Below, piece after piece: positions 34,972 through 45,172 of a stretch of DNA of 64,000 nt. Position 1 is the stretch's first letter. Every line of letters starts with the position of its first letter. The stretch covers positions 20,001 through 84,000 of the forward strand of contig NZ_CP047569.1 in assembly GCF_009903625.1 (NCBI RefSeq), in the 5' to 3' direction. The translations under genes were made by a program, and so were the position numbers. The notes beneath the pieces are model-generated. The model saw only the letters and a list, made by a program, of their open reading frames with translations. It was not told the origin of the DNA and ran no database searches. This stretch comes from Microbulbifer sp. ALW1. GTDB lineage: Bacteria; Pseudomonadota; Gammaproteobacteria; Pseudomonadales; Cellvibrionaceae.

Positions 34972-36546
34972 ATGACTGACAAGGTGGCCGTTCGCCGCGC
35001 GCTGATCAGCGTTTCTGACAAAACCGGCATTGTGGAATTTGCCCGCGAGCTCTCTGAAATGGGTGTGGAGATCCTCTCCACCGGCGGCACCTACCGCCAG
35101 CTGGGCGAAGCCGGTATCCCGGTAGTGGAAGTTTCCGACTACACAGGCTTCCCGGAAATGATGGACGGCCGCGTCAAAACCCTGCATCCGAAAGTGCACG
35201 GCGGCATCCTTGGCCGTCGCGGCAAAGACGACGCGGTAATGAGTGAACACGGCATCAAGCCCATCGACATGGTCGTGGTCAATCTCTACCCCTTCAAGGC
35301 CACCGTCGCCGACCCTAACTGCGACCTGCCCACCGCCATCGAAAACATCGACATCGGCGGCCCCACCATGGTCCGCTCCGCCGCCAAGAATCACAAAGAC
35401 GTCGCCATCGTGGTCAACGCCCACAGCTACGACACCGTGATCGAGGAAATGAAAGCCAACGACGGCCAGCTGGGTTACGAAACCCGCTACGACCTGATGG
35501 TGCAGGCATTCGAACATACCGCGCAGTACGACGGCATGATCGCCAACCACTTCGGCGCGCGTAACACCAGCAACGAAGCCCGCGAGTTCCCCAACACCTT
35601 CAACGTGCAGTTCGAAAAAGCCCAGGACATGCGCTACGGTGAGAACCCGCATCAAAAGGCGGCCTTCTACGTGGAAGCTGACGCGGAAGAAGCCTCCGTC
35701 TCCACCGCCAGCCAGCTGCAGGGCAAGGAACTCTCCTTCAACAACGTCGCCGACACCGACGCCGCGCTGGAAACCGTCAAACTGTTCGACGAACCCGCCT
35801 GCGTCATCGTCAAACACGCCAACCCCTGCGGTGTCGCCGTAGCCGCGGACATCAAGACCGCCTACGAACTGGCCTTCGCCACCGACCCGGAATCCGCCTT
35901 CGGCGGCATCATCGCCTTCAACCGTGAACTGGACGCCGAAACCGCCCAGCTGATCGTCGACAAGCAGTTCTCCGAAGTCATCATCGCCCCCAAAGTCTCC
36001 GAAGGTGCGGCAAAAGCGGTCTCCGCCAAACAGAACGTGCGCCTGCTGGAATGTGGCGAATGGGGCAGCGAAAGCCCGACAGCGTTCGACTTCAAACGCG
36101 TCACTGGTGGCCTGCTGATCCAGGAAAAAGACAACGGCATGGTCGCCAAGGAAGACCTCAAAGTGGTCACCAAGGTGCAACCGTCTGACGAGCAAATGGA
36201 CGAACTGCTGTTCGCCTGGAAAGTGGCCAAGATGGTCAAATCCAACGCCATCATCTACGCCAAAGACGGCCGCACCATCGGCGTCGGCGCCGGCCAGATG
36301 AGCCGCGTCAACTCCGCGCGTATCGCCGCCATCAAGGCCGAACACGCAGGCCTCGAAGTCAAAGGCGCCGTCATGGCATCAGACGCCTTCTTCCCCTTCC
36401 GCGACGGCATCGACAACGCCGCCAAGGTCGGCATCAGCGCCGTGATCCAGCCCGGCGGCTCCGTGCGCGACGAGGAAGTGATCGCCGCTGCCGACGAGCA
36501 CGGTATGGCGATGGTGTTTACCGGCATGCGCCACTTCCGTCACTAA
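34972..36546 (+). CDS. purH: bifunctional AICAR formyltransferase / IMP cyclohydrolase
   Basis: Last two steps of de novo IMP synthesis. 524 aa. The N-terminal MGS-like cyclohydrolase domain (about 1-195) has [22 protein letters not shown] and [15 protein letters not shown]. The AICAR transformylase domain (about 200-524) has KHANPCGVA and the C-terminal [25 protein letters not shown]. Intact. It is preceded by the structured leader and followed by repeat copy D before purD. Confidence 0.97.
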   Translation: MTDKVAVRRALISVSDKTGIVEFARELSEMGVEILSTGGTYRQLGEAGIPVVEVSDYTGFPEMMDGRVKTLHPKVHGGILGRRGKDDAVMSEHGIKPIDMVVVNLYPFKATVADPNCDLPTAIENIDIGGPTMVRSAAKNHKDVAIVVNAHSYDTVIEEMKANDGQLGYETRYDLMVQAFEHTAQYDGMIANHFGARNTSNEAREFPNTFNVQFEKAQDMRYGENPHQKAAFYVEADAEEASVSTASQLQGKELSFNNVADTDAALETVKLFDEPACVIVKHANPCGVAVAADIKTAYELAFATDPESAFGGIIAFNRELDAETAQLIVDKQFSEVIIAPKVSEGAAKAVSAKQNVRLLECGEWGSESPTAFDFKRVTGGLLIQEKDNGMVAKEDLKVVTKVQPSDEQMDELLFAWKVAKMVKSNAIIYAKDGRTIGVGAGQMSRVNSARIAAIKAEHAGLEVKGAVMASDAFFPFRDGIDNAAKVGISAVIQPGGSVRDEEVIAAADEHGMAMVFTGMRHFRH

Positions 36547-36603
36547 GCGCAAATTAATACGACTACCGACACGGGTACGTAATATTCCCGCGTTATACGG
36601 GAA

Positions 36604-36716
36604 GGTTCTGGAGCTGGTGCCCCTTTCCGAGACCGTCTGCGGCCAGGACGGCCGCAGCCGAGCCCCCATGGATGGGTTCACGGCGTGTCTCGGAAAGGGG
36701 CACCAGCTTCAGAACC
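36604..36716 (+). repeat. structured palindromic repeat, copy D
   Basis: 30 bp arms at 36604-36633 and 36687-36716 with a single G-T (G-U in RNA) mismatch. The 53 nt core is nearly identical to B and C. The arm middle (GTGCCCC) is unlike any other copy and is matched in the partner arm. It sits in the 287 bp purH-purD gap; the rest of that gap shows nothing. Confidence 0.9.
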
Positions 36717-36833
36717 GCCACAGGACTGGCAACGAAGCGCTCTTAACTACCTCCCAAACCAGTCTCTACCCGGCAACCCAGCGCAAAATGCTAAACTAGC
36801 CCACCTAAATAACAGGCACGGGGAAACTCAAGA

Positions 36834-38129
36834 ATGAATATCCTGGTAATCGGCTCTGGTGGCCGCGAACACGCACTGGCCTGGAAGGCCGCCCAAAACC
36901 CCGCCGTAGACACCGTCTTCGTCGCACCGGGCAACGCCGGCACCGCCCGCGAACCCAAACTCCAGAACGTCAACATCGGCGTCGACAACTTCTCCGCCCT
37001 GTCTGACCTGGTCGAAGAAAAAGGCATCAACCTCACCATCGTCGGCCCCGAAGTCCCCCTCGTTGCCGGCATCGTCGACTTCTTCAACGCCCGCGGCCAC
37101 AACATCTTCGGCCCAGAAAAAGCCGCCGCCCAGCTCGAAGGCTCCAAAGCCTTCACCAAAGACTTCCTCGAGCGTCACGCCATCCCCACCGCCGCCTACC
37201 AGAACTTCACCGAAGTCGAACCGGCCATCGAATACGTGCGTGCACAGGGCGCCCCCATCGTCGTCAAAGCTGACGGCCTTGCCGCCGGTAAAGGCGTCAT
37301 CGTCGCCGAAACTGTGGAACAGGCCGAGTTGGCCGTGCGCGATATGCTCAGCGGCAATGCCTTCGGCGACGCCGGCTGCCGCGTGGTCATCGAAGAATTC
37401 CTCACCGGCGAAGAAGCCAGTTTCATCGTCATGGTCGACGGCGAAAACATCCTGCCCATGGCCACCAGCCAGGACCACAAGCGCGTTGGCGACGGCGACA
37501 CCGGTCCCAACACCGGCGGTATGGGCGCCTACTCCCCGGCACCCGTAGTCACCCCGGATGTCCACGCCCGTGTGATGAAAGAAGTCATCGAGCCCACCGT
37601 GAAAGGCCTGGCTTCCGAAGGCATGCCCTACACCGGCTTCCTCTACGCCGGCCTGATGATCAACGAAGAAGGCGCACCCAAGGTTATCGAGTACAACTGC
37701 CGCTTCGGTGACCCGGAAACCCAGCCGATCATGATGCGCCTCAAGTCCGACCTGGTAGAGCTGTGTATGGCCGCCATCGAAAAGCGCCTGGACAAGGTGG
37801 AAGTGGAGTGGGACACGCGCCCGGCCCTGGGTGTGGTATTGGCCGCAAACGGTTACCCGGGCAGCTATCGCAAAGGCGATGCCATTAACGGACTCGACAA
37901 GGCCGACAGCGAAAATGCCAAGATTTTCCACGCCGGCACCGCCCTGGACGGCGAGCGTGTTGTGACCAGCGGCGGCCGTGTGCTCTGCGCCACTGCACTG
38001 GGAGACACCGTGGCGGAAGCCAAAGAAAACGCCTACCAGTGCGCCCGCAATATCCACTGGGAAGGCGTTTTTTACCGCAAGGATATCGGCTACCGCGCGG
38101 TCGAGCGCGAGCAGTCTGAAGAGGCCTGA
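36834..38129 (+). CDS. purD: phosphoribosylamine-glycine ligase
   Basis: ATP-grasp enzyme making GAR in de novo purine synthesis. 431 aa. [18 protein letters not shown] start, [30 protein letters not shown], and the catalytic region [21 protein letters not shown]. Separated from purH by repeat D. The third codon positions are strongly C-biased in this gene and purH, giving long spurious antisense frames. Confidence 0.97.
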   Translation: MNILVIGSGGREHALAWKAAQNPAVDTVFVAPGNAGTAREPKLQNVNIGVDNFSALSDLVEEKGINLTIVGPEVPLVAGIVDFFNARGHNIFGPEKAAAQLEGSKAFTKDFLERHAIPTAAYQNFTEVEPAIEYVRAQGAPIVVKADGLAAGKGVIVAETVEQAELAVRDMLSGNAFGDAGCRVVIEEFLTGEEASFIVMVDGENILPMATSQDHKRVGDGDTGPNTGGMGAYSPAPVVTPDVHARVMKEVIEPTVKGLASEGMPYTGFLYAGLMINEEGAPKVIEYNCRFGDPETQPIMMRLKSDLVELCMAAIEKRLDKVEVEWDTRPALGVVLAANGYPGSYRKGDAINGLDKADSENAKIFHAGTALDGERVVTSGGRVLCATALGDTVAEAKENAYQCARNIHWEGVFYRKDIGYRAVEREQSEEA

Positions 38130-38154
38130 TGGCCTCATCGGTGGGAGAATTGCC

Positions 38155-38799
38155 ATGAGCCAACGCCAACTGACCGGACTGGACCGCCTGCTGCTGCAGG
38201 CGGATCGCGCCCTGCGCACCCTGAGCCCGGGATCGCCCTGCCACGAGCGCCCGTCACCAGCCAAATCCGCAGACGAGGCCGAGCTGTCGGACGCCGAGCG
38301 CCGCCATGCGGCGGGGCTGATGCGGGTCAATCACAGCGGTGAAGTCTGCGCCCAGGCGCTGTATCAGGGCCAGGCGCTGACGGCCAAGCTGCCGCAGGTA
38401 CGGGCGGAAATGGAACATGCGGCAGATGAGGAGATCGACCACCTGGCCTGGTGTGAGCAGCGTTTGCAGGAGCTCGACAGCCGCCCCAGCCTGCTGAATC
38501 CGCTGTGGTACGGCCTTTCCTTCGGGATTGGTGCGACCGCCGGCAAGATCAGTGACAAGGTCAGCCTAGGGTTTGTGGCCGCGACCGAAGAGCAGGTGTG
38601 CAAGCACCTGGAAGATCACCTCCAGCGTTTACCCGCTCAGGATCAACGCAGTCGCGCGGTGGTCGAGCAGATGCTGGTGGACGAAGCCAAGCACCAGCAC
38701 GCGGCGCTGGATGCCGGTGGCGCGCGCTTTCCCGGCCCGGTCAAGGGACTGATGACGATGGTGTCCAAGGCGATGACGTCTGTCACTTACCGGGTCTAG
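38155..38799 (+). CDS. coq7: 2-polyprenyl-3-methyl-6-methoxy-1,4-benzoquinol hydroxylase Coq7
   Basis: Di-iron hydroxylase of ubiquinone synthesis. 214 aa from the ATG at 38155, which has GTGGGAG upstream. Iron ligands can be placed in [29 protein letters not shown] and [12 protein letters not shown]. 25 bp after purD, so possibly partly cotranscribed; ends at a strong bidirectional terminator facing the OsmC gene. Confidence 0.95.
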   Translation: MSQRQLTGLDRLLLQADRALRTLSPGSPCHERPSPAKSADEAELSDAERRHAAGLMRVNHSGEVCAQALYQGQALTAKLPQVRAEMEHAADEEIDHLAWCEQRLQELDSRPSLLNPLWYGLSFGIGATAGKISDKVSLGFVAATEEQVCKHLEDHLQRLPAQDQRSRAVVEQMLVDEAKHQHAALDAGGARFPGPVKGLMTMVSKAMTSVTYRV

Positions 38800-38824
38800 T
38801 CGCAGCCCCTGGGTATTTCTCGCC

Positions 38825-38870
38825 AATAAAAAACCCCGGTTCTCGACGAGACCCGGGGTTTTTTATTTTT
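38825..38870. terminator. bidirectional terminator between coq7 and the OsmC gene
   Basis: Long stem: AATAAAAAACCCCGG on the left pairs with CCGGGGTTTTTTATT on the right, with an inner TCTC/GAGA stem and loop GAC. U-tracts occur on both strands. Confidence 0.9.
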
Positions 38871-38897
38871 CCGGCTGAACCAGCTAACAAGTCCGAT

Positions 38898-39317
38898 TCA
38901 CACCTCTTCAATCCGGTAGCTGTGGACGATTTCCACCCCGGATTTGCCCAGCATGATGGATGCCGAGCAGTACTTCTCCGCGGACAGTTCCACCGCGCGC
39001 GCCACCTGCGCCTCTTTGATATTCCGCCCACGCACCACAAATTCCATCTCGATCTTTTCAAACGGTGCCGGAACCGCATCGGGGCGGTGACCCTTGAGTT
39101 CAACGTGACAGCTGACCAGATCCTGGCGCGCCTTCTGCAGAATGCCTACCACGTCGTAGGAAGCGCAGCCGCCCACCCCCAGCAGAATCATTTCCATCGG
39201 GCGGATACCGTTGTTCTTTTGGCCACCTTCCATGACCACCGAATTGCCACTGCCGGACTCACCGACAAAAGTGACACCGTTCACCCAGGTCACCTGACCC
39301 TGCATAACACCCGCCAT
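38898..39317 (-). CDS. OsmC family protein (YhfA-like)
   Basis: 139 aa. The two redox cysteines of the OsmC/Ohr fold are present: Cys51 in GVGGCASYDVV and Cys117 in AEKYCSASIML. The ATG at 39317 follows a strong AAGGAGAT; a 49-codon extension is rejected. It is divergent from crp, as yhfA is next to crp in E. coli and next to vfr in Pseudomonas. Organic hydroperoxide reduction is the family activity, but the YhfA branch is not well characterised. Confidence 0.9.
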   Translation of the reverse strand: MAGVMQGQVTWVNGVTFVGESGSGNSVVMEGGQKNNGIRPMEMILLGVGGCASYDVVGILQKARQDLVSCHVELKGHRPDAVPAPFEKIEMEFVVRGRNIKEAQVARAVELSAEKYCSASIMLGKSGVEIVHSYRIEEV

Positions 39318-39625
39318 GGAATAATCTCCTTCAAAATGGATGGGGGCCGGGAGCTTATCACATGGGAACCCCAGTTCCGCAGCACCCCGGTATGGAATTA
39401 CTCTGTAGCGGCTCACAAACCAAAGTAAGCCTTTACTCACGGCGGTTGTCAGCACAGTCCACAACCGCTATAAACAACACCCAGTCCCAGCCCTTTGCAA
39501 ATAGTGGCCCAGATCACATTGCGAAGCATTGCCGCGCCCTGCCCCTGTCGGCACCGGTCTTTTAGCGGGATAATCGTCCTCTTACCCGGGATCAGGCACA
39601 AAAATTCAAGAAAAGGAGTAGATCC
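39318..39625. other. divergent OsmC-crp intergenic region
   Basis: 308 bp, no gene. It should contain both promoters. One Crp-like half-palindrome is listed separately; no other structure is convincing. Confidence 0.45.
39503..39518 (+). promoter_or_regulatory. possible Crp/Vfr binding site upstream of crp
   Basis: AGTGGCCCAGATCACA fits the TGTGA-N6-TCACA pattern with a perfect right half and a 3/5 left half. It is 107 bp before the crp start, so auto-regulation is possible. Confidence 0.35.
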
Positions 39626-40261
39626 GTGACGGTCGCTACCGAAGAAACTCTGACTACTGGCAATATCGAAGACTTCCTCGCTCACTGCCACCGCCGCCGT
39701 TACCCGGCCAAGAGCACCATCATTTATGCCGGTGACCGCTGCGAGTCCCTCTACTTCATTATGCGCGGCTCGGTAACCGTACTGATCGAAGATGACGAAG
39801 GCCGCGAGATGATCGTTGCCTACCTGAACGACGGCGACTTCTTCGGCGAGATGGGCCTGTTTGACCAGGACACCCGCAGCGCCTGGGTGCGCACCAAGAC
39901 CGAGTGTGAAGTCGCAGAAATTTCCTACAGCAAATTCCAGGAACTGACCCGTCAACACCCGGAATTCCTGTTCAACCTGGCCACCCAGATGGCCCTGCGT
40001 CTGCGCAACACTACCCGCAAGGTGGGAGACTTGGCGTTCCTCGACGTGACCGGCCGTGTGGCCCGCACCCTGCTGGACCTGTGTAACGAGCCGGACGCAA
40101 TGACCCATCCGGAAGGTATGCAGATCAAGATCACCCGCCAGGAAATCGGTCGTATTGTCGGCTGCTCCCGGGAGATGGTGGGCCGGGTTCTGAAAACCCT
40201 GGAAGAACAGGGCCTGGTCTCGGTGAAGGGAAAAACCATGGTGGTATTCGGCACTCGCTGA
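39626..40261 (+). CDS. crp: cAMP receptor protein (Crp/Vfr)
   Basis: 211 aa global regulator. The cAMP-binding barrel carries [28 protein letters not shown], close to the E. coli Crp binding loop. The long C-helix is followed by the DNA-binding domain with the recognition helix in [30 protein letters not shown]. The start is GTG with a strong AAAAGGAG site. The Pseudomonas order coq7-speD-osmC-vfr is kept except that speD is absent here. Confidence 0.96.
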   Translation: MTVATEETLTTGNIEDFLAHCHRRRYPAKSTIIYAGDRCESLYFIMRGSVTVLIEDDEGREMIVAYLNDGDFFGEMGLFDQDTRSAWVRTKTECEVAEISYSKFQELTRQHPEFLFNLATQMALRLRNTTRKVGDLAFLDVTGRVARTLLDLCNEPDAMTHPEGMQIKITRQEIGRIVGCSREMVGRVLKTLEEQGLVSVKGKTMVVFGTR

Positions 40262-40474
40262 TTCCACGGTTGAGCGGGGCCGCTTCACGCGCCCTGCTCG
40301 CCCCCCTCTTTCCATCCCTGCAGTACCCTTTGCTCCCCTACCCCAGTCCCGACCCAAGCAATCACAACTGCGCACTTTGCCGCGAGTACCACACGGCCCC
40401 GGCGCTAATTCCACTGCACTGATTCATCCACTGCGACACTAATATTTCGCTATATAAATGCGAGGTATCGGCCT

Positions 40475-42688
40475 ATGCGCAGTTGTTGCCGGATAACTCA
40501 GCGATGCAACAGACTATCTTTTAGCGCGATCATTTTTTTGATCGTTACTGTGTTGTTAGTGATCGCCTGTGGAAAACAGGATCCACAAAACGCGACCAGA
40601 AACTCGAGCACAGTCCCACCTGCCAGCTCACCGGCACCGATTCCGGCCACCTATATCGAAACAGGTGATCTGGAGGCGATAAAGAAGCGCGGCATTATTC
40701 GCTTCGTCAACCTGTCCGGCCCTGCTGGTGAAAACCTGCTGCCCAGAGACAGCATCGTCACCCTGAGAAGCGTTGAGCTCGCCAACAAGCTGGCCACAAA
40801 GCTCAAGCTGGAGCCGCTGTGGATCAAAGCAGAAACACCACAGCAGGCGCTTGAGATGGTGAAATCCGGCAAAGCCGATATCGCGGCCTACTCCTTCACG
40901 GATAACGAGGCCCGGCGAAAGCTGGTCGACTTTACCGTGCCCCTGATGCAATCCCGACAAAAGCTGATGACCAGCACAAATGGGCCAGACATCAGTGACC
41001 CGAAGTTACTGCGCAATGTGGAGCTGATCGCCCAAGCGGAATCCGCCTACGTCGACACGGCGCGCCGCCTGGTGGCGGAGTATCCGCAAGCCAACCTGAG
41101 CATCATCCAACCTATCGTGTACGAAGACCGGGATGCGCTCGTGGATCTGCTGAATGAAAAGAGCAACCGGGTCGCGATTCTCGATGACTACATCACCGAT
41201 AACATGGACAGCTACCGGAAGGATGTGCGTATCGGCGCTGCCGTCACCGAGCCGGACAACATAGCCTGGGCAGTACGCAAGGATTCAAAGCACCTGCTAA
41301 CGCGGGTGAATAACTTCCTGACCAGAAACCTGGCTCAGCCGCCGGACGACCGGATTGCAGACTGGAAAGAAATCAAGAAGTCCGGTGTTGTCCGCTTTCT
41401 GACCTACAACCGCCCCTCAGTCTATTACCTTTGGAAAGGCGTGCTGATGGGGTTTGACTATGACCTGGCCAAGGCCTTTGCCGAACAGCACAATTTGCAA
41501 TTGCAGATCATTGTGGTGCCCTACGACGAAACCCTGATCGACTGGCTGAAAGCCGGGCGCGGGGATTTTGCCGGTGCGGTGAAAAACATTACCCAGGAGC
41601 GCATCGACCAGGGCATCGTTTTTACCACTTCTTACCGGGAAACCCCGGAGCAGGTGGTCAGCAGCCAGAAGAGACCGGCCATTGAAAAGGTACAGGACCT
41701 TGCGGGCCGCACCCTGACCTTACGTGCGTTTTCCCCGTTCATCGCCACAGCGCGCGCCCTCCAACGAAGCGGTATTGATGTTGCCGTGGAAATTGCTCCA
41801 CCGCAGGTATCCATCGCGGAAATTGTCAGTGAGATATCCGAAGGAAAACTCGATGCGACCATCGTCGACAACGATGATGTGGTGATGGCCGCGTCTTTGC
41901 GACCTGACCTGAGACCCGGCACGCTGGTAAGCGACCCGCGTCCGCAAGGCTGGATGCTGATGCCCCAGAACCAGGAACTGCTCAAGCAACTCAATAAATT
42001 CCTCACCAAGTACCGCAAGAGCGATCAGTACCAACAGAAGATTGCCGCCTACTTCCAGCCCAACAAACGCTTCACCCAGCGGGTCGCTGCGCGCGTTATT
42101 CCGGGTGAGGACCTGTCCCCCTTCGACACCCTGGTCAAGGGGCAGTCACTGGAATACAACTTCGACTGGCGCCTGGTAGTGGCGCAGATGTGGCAGGAGA
42201 GCAACTTCAACCCCAATGCGGTGTCACCGGTTGGCGCCCAGGGCCTGCTGCAGGTGATGCCGCTGACGGCGGAAGACATGGGCTTCCCTCCGCCGCTGTT
42301 CGACCCGGATCGCAATATTCAGGCAGGTATCAAGTATCTGAATTGGGTGCGCGACCGCTTTGAACCCAACCTGCCGGCCATCGAGAAGCTCTGGTTCACC
42401 CTCGCCTCCTACAACGCCGGCTACGGCCACTTGCTGGATGCCCGCCGGCTGGCAAAAGAGCTCGAGCTGGACCCCAATGTCTGGTTTGGCAATGTCGAAG
42501 AGGCCATGCTGAAGCTGTCCGAGCCCAAATACTTCCAGAATGCTCGCTACGGCTATGTACGAGGCGCTGAGCCGGCACAATATGTGCGCAACATCAGCCA
42601 GCTGTACAAGGCCTATACCGGCGTCGCCACCGGTGATACAGGTATGCCGGCACCGCTGCTCAGCCCCATACGCTCACAGCCCCCATAA
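40475..42688 (+). CDS. MltF-like lipoprotein: two solute-binding domains plus lytic transglycosylase
   Basis: 737 aa. The N-terminal hydrophobic segment ends in VIACG, a lipobox. Two SBP_bac_3-type domains lie in tandem (about 60-300 and 315-545), each beginning with a similar IKKxGxxRF motif (IKKRGIIRF; IKKSGVVRF). The C-terminal SLT domain (about 555-715) has catalytic Glu575 in QMWQESNFNPNAVSPVGAQGLLQVMP. E. coli MltF has one binding domain and 518 aa, so this is a domain-duplicated relative. It should cleave peptidoglycan glycan strands to anhydro-MurNAc, the AnmK substrate, under control of bound ligands. Confidence 0.88.
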   Translation: MRSCCRITQRCNRLSFSAIIFLIVTVLLVIACGKQDPQNATRNSSTVPPASSPAPIPATYIETGDLEAIKKRGIIRFVNLSGPAGENLLPRDSIVTLRSVELANKLATKLKLEPLWIKAETPQQALEMVKSGKADIAAYSFTDNEARRKLVDFTVPLMQSRQKLMTSTNGPDISDPKLLRNVELIAQAESAYVDTARRLVAEYPQANLSIIQPIVYEDRDALVDLLNEKSNRVAILDDYITDNMDSYRKDVRIGAAVTEPDNIAWAVRKDSKHLLTRVNNFLTRNLAQPPDDRIADWKEIKKSGVVRFLTYNRPSVYYLWKGVLMGFDYDLAKAFAEQHNLQLQIIVVPYDETLIDWLKAGRGDFAGAVKNITQERIDQGIVFTTSYRETPEQVVSSQKRPAIEKVQDLAGRTLTLRAFSPFIATARALQRSGIDVAVEIAPPQVSIAEIVSEISEGKLDATIVDNDDVVMAASLRPDLRPGTLVSDPRPQGWMLMPQNQELLKQLNKFLTKYRKSDQYQQKIAAYFQPNKRFTQRVAARVIPGEDLSPFDTLVKGQSLEYNFDWRLVVAQMWQESNFNPNAVSPVGAQGLLQVMPLTAEDMGFPPPLFDPDRNIQAGIKYLNWVRDRFEPNLPAIEKLWFTLASYNAGYGHLLDARRLAKELELDPNVWFGNVEEAMLKLSEPKYFQNARYGYVRGAEPAQYVRNISQLYKAYTGVATGDTGMPAPLLSPIRSQPP

Positions 42689-42689
42689 A

Positions 42690-42713
42690 AAAACCGGGCG
42701 CAAGCCCGGTTTT
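42690..42713. terminator. bidirectional terminator between the MltF-like and M3 peptidase genes
   Basis: Perfect 10 bp stem AAAACCGGGC/GCCCGGTTTT with a GCAA tetraloop; T-runs on both strands. Confidence 0.88.
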
Positions 42714-42751
42714 CAGTTATTACGTGCGCCTCCCTGCGCAGCCCTTGAGAC

Positions 42752-44938
42752 TTACCCTTTTTCCGGGTTGAGACCGCGACGGATCAGCAGGGCATCGGTG
42801 GTAGGTTCCTTGCCCCGGAACTTCACGTAGGACTCCATGGGCGCGCGGGAGTTACCCACCTCCAGAATGTTCTTGCGGTACAGGTCGCCATTCTTGCGGG
42901 TCAGGCCACCGCGTTCGCGCAGATAGGCAAAGGCATCCGCAGCCAGAATCTCACTCCACATATAGGCGTAGTAGCCGGCAGAGTAGCCACCACCGATGGA
43001 GTGGGCAAAGTAGGTGGACTTATAGCGCGGCGGTACCGCCGCCAGGTCAACACCGTGCTTGGCCAGCGCTTCGGCTTCAAACTTCTCCACGTCCTGTTGC
43101 TCCGCGTCGGCGGGCAGTGAGTGCCACTCCATATCCAGCAGCGCCGCAGACATATATTCCAGGGTGTCGAAGCCCATATTGAAGTTTTTCGCCTTCAGCA
43201 CTTTTGCCAGCAGTTCCTCGGGAATCGCTTCACCGGTTTTGTAGTGGTAGGCGTAGTTCGCCAGCACTTCCGGATGGCTCGCCCAATCCTCTTCGAAGGT
43301 GGAAGGGAACTCGACGAAGTCACGGGATACCGCGGTGCCCGCCAGGCTGGGGTAATGCACCTTGGACAACATGCCGTGCAGGCCGTGGCCCAGTTCATGG
43401 AACATGGTGGTCACGTGGTCGAAGCTCACCAGGGTGGCCTCGCCTTCCGGGCCTTTGGGAATGTTCATGACATTCACCACCACCGGCTTCTGCTCCAGCA
43501 GCTCGGACTGCCCCACGAAGGAGCTCATCCAGGCGCCACCGCGTTTGCCGTCGCGCGCGAAGTAATCCGCGTAGAAAATCGCCAGGCTCTCGCCGTCGTG
43601 ATCGAACAGTTCAAACGCCTGTACGTCCGGGTGGTACACCGGCAGATCCGGGCGCGGCTTGAAGGTGATGCCGTACAAACGGTTCATGGTGTAGAAGAGA
43701 CCATCGTTCAGCACCCGGTTGAACTCGAAGTACTCGCGTACTTCGCTTTCATCCAGCTGGTATTTTTCCTGACGCACTTTTTCCGCGTAGTAGGCCCAGT
43801 CCCAGGGCTGCACCTCGAAGTCACCACCTTCGCGCTCGATCATGGCCTGGATATCGGCCTGCTCGGCCTTGGTGTTGTTGACCACCGCCGGCGCCATGGA
43901 ATTGAGCATGTTCAGCACGTTTTCCGGCTTTTCCGCCATGGTGCCGGTCAGCTGATACTCGGCCCAGTTGCCGTAACCCAGCAGGCCGGCTTTCTGTGCA
44001 CGGATCTGCACCAGGCGTTTGACCAGCGGACGGTTATCCAGCTCGCCGGACGTGCCGCGGTGAGCCGAGGCTTCCCAGATACGCTGGCGCAGCTCGCGGT
44101 TTTTCAGGGAGGTGAGTACCGGCTGGCGAGTGGTATTGGTAATACTGATCAGGTATTTGCCTTCGTGGCCGGCAGCGGTTGCAGCCTCAGCGGCGGCTTT
44201 GATCTGGCTGTCCGACAGGCCATCCAATTCGCCCTTCTCCTCGACAATCACCGCAATGTCTTTGCTGAGCTTCAGCAGATTCTGGCTGAACTGGGTGGTA
44301 AGTTTGGAGTGCTCTTCGTTCAGCGCACGCAGGGTTACTTTCTGCTCCGCGGAAAGCTTGGCACCGGCCTTCACGAAGTTGTCGTAGTAGTCTTCCAGCA
44401 GGCGCGCGGATTCCGCGTCCAGCTCTTTCTCGACGCGCTGGTTGTACAGCGCTTCGACACGGGCAAACAGCGCCGGGTTCAGGTAAATACTATCGGAGTG
44501 TGCCGCCAGTTTCGGCGCCAGCTTGCTTTGCAGGGTACGGCGGGCTTCGTTGCTGTCGCTGCCCACCAGGTTGAAGAAGATACGGGATACCCGGGTCAGC
44601 AGAGAGCCTGCTTCTTCCATCGCCACAATCGTATTGTTGAAGCTGGCCGGCTCCGGGTTGTTGGCAATCGCCTGGATTTCCTGCAGATGCTCACTCATGC
44701 CTTGCTCGAAGGCGGGCTCAAAGTGAGCGTCCTCAATCTTGCCGAAGTCCGGCGCCTGGTATTGCAGAGTACTGGCGCTGAGCAGGGGGTTATCTCCGGC
44801 TACCGGCGTCACCTGATCTCCAGACACCTGGCTCTTTTCAACTTCAGATGCCTGCACGGACTTTTCTGAATCCGGCTTGGGAGCCTCGGAACAGGCAGCG
44901 ATCGCCACGATAGCGACCGCGAGCAGGGATTTGCGCAT
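42752..44938 (-). CDS. M3 family oligopeptidase lipoprotein (Dcp-like)
   Basis: 728 aa zinc metallopeptidase. The thermolysin-like HELGH motif (His514, Glu515, His518) is in TTMFHELGHGLHGML. Unlike the cytoplasmic E. coli Dcp, this has an export signal ending in AIAAC, so it is a lipid-anchored envelope enzyme. The start ATG at 44938 has GGAG upstream. It is expected to remove C-terminal dipeptides from oligopeptides, perhaps as a scavenger. Converges on the MltF-like gene. Confidence 0.92.
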   Translation of the reverse strand: MRKSLLAVAIVAIAACSEAPKPDSEKSVQASEVEKSQVSGDQVTPVAGDNPLLSASTLQYQAPDFGKIEDAHFEPAFEQGMSEHLQEIQAIANNPEPASFNNTIVAMEEAGSLLTRVSRIFFNLVGSDSNEARRTLQSKLAPKLAAHSDSIYLNPALFARVEALYNQRVEKELDAESARLLEDYYDNFVKAGAKLSAEQKVTLRALNEEHSKLTTQFSQNLLKLSKDIAVIVEEKGELDGLSDSQIKAAAEAATAAGHEGKYLISITNTTRQPVLTSLKNRELRQRIWEASAHRGTSGELDNRPLVKRLVQIRAQKAGLLGYGNWAEYQLTGTMAEKPENVLNMLNSMAPAVVNNTKAEQADIQAMIEREGGDFEVQPWDWAYYAEKVRQEKYQLDESEVREYFEFNRVLNDGLFYTMNRLYGITFKPRPDLPVYHPDVQAFELFDHDGESLAIFYADYFARDGKRGGAWMSSFVGQSELLEQKPVVVNVMNIPKGPEGEATLVSFDHVTTMFHELGHGLHGMLSKVHYPSLAGTAVSRDFVEFPSTFEEDWASHPEVLANYAYHYKTGEAIPEELLAKVLKAKNFNMGFDTLEYMSAALLDMEWHSLPADAEQQDVEKFEAEALAKHGVDLAAVPPRYKSTYFAHSIGGGYSAGYYAYMWSEILAADAFAYLRERGGLTRKNGDLYRKNILEVGNSRAPMESYVKFRGKEPTTDALLIRRGLNPEKG

Positions 44939-45172
44939 TTCATTCTCCGCTATGTCATCAGGGGGTATTTGGGGTTGTGATTCAGGTATCGACTCCAACG
45001 GCCTCCGGAAAAGGCCGTTGCCGAACCCACTCAAAATGTCTAACGCGCCAATATAGCATTTCATGAATGACTGGGAATTCACCTCAATGTCGTTCACCCC
45101 GACAGCCCAACCATTCATCCCGTCGCTCGGCTCGACACTTACGTAACTCCCTTACGCAACACCCTTACGACA

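Noticed and set aside
34954-38330. Long minus-strand open frames of 463 and 500 codons antisense to purH and purD
   Set aside because: They mirror the strongly C-ending codon use of purH and purD, have Gly/Val/His/Asp-rich low-complexity translations, no ribosome sites and no family motifs.
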